From NCBI GenBank assembly GCA_027485535.1, contig JAIXQV010000268.1, forward strand, positions 1 to 7,976: a stretch of 7,976 bases of DNA. Direction: 5' to 3'. Shown here one piece after another: positions 7,223 through 7,976 of this stretch (positions within the stretch are counted from its first letter, which is position 1; the number at the start of each line of letters is the position of its first letter). The notes below the pieces were generated by a model. It was not told where the DNA came from and did not search any database. It saw nothing but the letters and a program-made list of their open reading frames with translations. This DNA is from Oxalobacteraceae bacterium. Its GTDB lineage: Bacteria; Pseudomonadota; Gammaproteobacteria; Burkholderiales; Burkholderiaceae_D. The translations under genes were made by a program, and so were the position numbers.

Positions 7223-7272
7223 CCTCTTTCCTCTCTCGCCGGCACTCAAGACAACACCTTTGCGTGCGCGGC

Positions 7273-7281
7273 AGTGTATCA
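7273..7281 (-). promoter_or_regulatory. candidate extended -10 promoter of the czcCBA-like operon
   Basis: Read on the minus strand, this is TGATACACT: a TG dinucleotide, one base, then TACACT with four of six matches to TATAAT. No good -35 is visible at 17 bp upstream (CGGAGT). Transcription would start near 7266, about 44 bases before the ATG at 7222. The assignment rests only on motif and position; read-through from the regulator gene upstream is an alternative. I see no clear metal-regulator palindrome in 7223-7329. Confidence 0.3.
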
Positions 7282-7329
7282 GCCCGCGAGCACTCACTCC
7301 GGTATTGGGGCGGCCGCTGGTGCCCAAAA

Positions 7330-7976
7330 TCAAGCGTTTTGCCGACTACCGCGCAGCAAATGGTCACGAAACACGCGAGCGATCGGCGACAGACGTTTGC
7401 CTCTCGGGGACACCACATGCCATTGCGAGTGCAAAGGGAAGCCCTGCACGTCCAGTGCCACCACTTCCTCCTTGGCTTGGCCGATGTCGAGCGCGTGACG
7501 AGACAGCACCGCGACCCCTAATCCGGCAGCGACGGCCTGCCGTATCGCTTCATTACTACCCAGCTCCATCCGCAGACCCGGCCTGAAGCTGTGCGCGTCG
7601 AATAGCTGCTCAGTCGCCATACGAGTGCCAGAGCCAGACTCGCGCAAAATGAATCGATCCGTCGCGAGCTTTTCCAGCGACAGCTTGCGCTTGTTGGCAA
7701 GCGGGTGGTTGGCGGCTGCTACCAGCAGTAATGGGTTGGGCATGAAGACATCATCGTCCAGCTCGATATCTGCGGGCGGCATGGACATGATGTAAAGATC
7801 GTCCAAATTGTCGCGCAGTCGTGCCACCACGCCATCGCGGTTTAACACCTGTAAAGAGATATCGATTTCGGGGTGCTGCTGACAAAACCCGCCGAGTAGC
7901 CTCGGCATGAAGTACTGCGCAGTGTTCACCAGCGCGACCCGGAGTCGGCCACGGGTAAGCCCGCGCATGGCGTCGA
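7330..7976 (-). CDS. LysR-type transcriptional regulator, CbbR-like effector-binding domain (N-terminus outside window)
   Basis: About 215 C-terminal residues of a LysR regulator (usual length about 300) are visible. The frame stays open to the window edge, with Asp-Ala before the Met at 7966-7968, so that Met is internal and the helix-turn-helix part is missing. Counting from this Met, GRLRVALVNTAQYFMPRLLG (7-26) starts the first subdomain. NRDGVVARLRDNLDDLYIM (43-61), FILRESGSGTR (106-116) and ELGSNEAIRQAVAAGLGVAVLS (135-156, key residues SNEAI and AGLG) are typical of the CbbR group, which often senses metabolic cofactors and controls carbon-fixation or other operons. Membership of that group is from memory of motifs; its target here is unknown. 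It lies 107 bp upstream of the efflux operon in the same direction and could be co-transcribed or unrelated. LysR proteins of this type are not known to me as standard Czc regulators. Confidence 0.92.
   Translation of the reverse strand, partial: DAMRGLTRGRLRVALVNTAQYFMPRLLGGFCQQHPEIDISLQVLNRDGVVARLRDNLDDLYIMSMPPADIELDDDVFMPNPLLLVAAANHPLANKRKLSLEKLATDRFILRESGSGTRMATEQLFDAHSFRPGLRMELGSNEAIRQAVAAGLGVAVLSRHALDIGQAKEEVVALDVQGFPLHSQWHVVSPRGKRLSPIARVFRDHLLRGSRQNA

Noticed and set aside
7310..7317. GCGGCCGC palindrome between the regulator and the operon as an operator
   Set aside because: It is an eight-base GC palindrome without flanking symmetry, and such words occur by chance in GC-rich DNA.
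7306..7330. TTGGG/CCCAA hairpin after the LysR stop as a terminator
   Set aside because: The stem is five base pairs with a long loop, and the downstream bases on the minus strand (AATACCGGAG) have no T-run.
7223..7333. TTG start at 7331-7333 for the czcC-like gene, overlapping the LysR stop as TTGA
   Set aside because: It would put 37 non-signal residues before a good signal peptide and has no ribosome site, whereas ATG 7222 has GAGGA at six bases.

Overview
The window looks like a chromosomal segment of a moderately GC-rich Gram-negative bacterium, most likely a betaproteobacterium of the Burkholderiales type. The reasons are a three-gene CzcCBA-type metal efflux operon spanning both membranes, a CbbR-like LysR regulator, and an omega-amino acid:pyruvate aminotransferase of proteobacterial type. 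This assignment is inferred from protein resemblance alone. Nearly everything lies on the minus strand; the only plus-strand gene is a small orphan at 1121-1459.

Reading in the direction of minus-strand transcription (high to low coordinates): 7976-7330 is the effector-binding part of a LysR-type regulator whose DNA-binding N-terminus lies outside the window. After a 107-bp gap comes a compact operon: an outer-membrane factor (czcC-like, 7222-5951), a membrane-fusion adaptor (czcB-like, 5941-4733) and an RND proton/metal antiporter (czcA-like, 4719-1579). The intergenic gaps are only 9 and 13 bp, so the three are very probably co-transcribed and assemble into one efflux channel. The antiporter carries the charged transmembrane motif typical of divalent-cation (Zn/Co/Cd) pumps, with D402, D408 and E415. 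It lacks the methionine triad of Cu/Ag pumps, so Zn/Co/Cd-type export is the best guess.

Downstream of the pump (1578-420) is a small accessory stretch. It holds a 112-aa winged-helix-like orphan protein on the plus strand, convergent with czcA and preceded by a perfect TATAAT box. Divergent from it is a 133-aa Pro/Ala-rich orphan on the minus strand with a good Shine-Dalgarno. Next comes a 105-bp MITE-like element with 18-bp imperfect terminal inverted repeats (458-562), whose edge supplies the last two bases of the orphan's stop codon. The window ends in the first 140 codons of an omega-amino acid:pyruvate aminotransferase (420-1), starting 37 bp beyond the element.

The gap at 1460-1578, between the convergent orphan and czcA, holds no convincing terminator or gene. 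No tRNA, rRNA, CRISPR array, complete insertion sequence or transposase was seen. The efflux operon itself is a known type of system. The least explained parts are the MITE-like repeat and the two divergent orphan genes.
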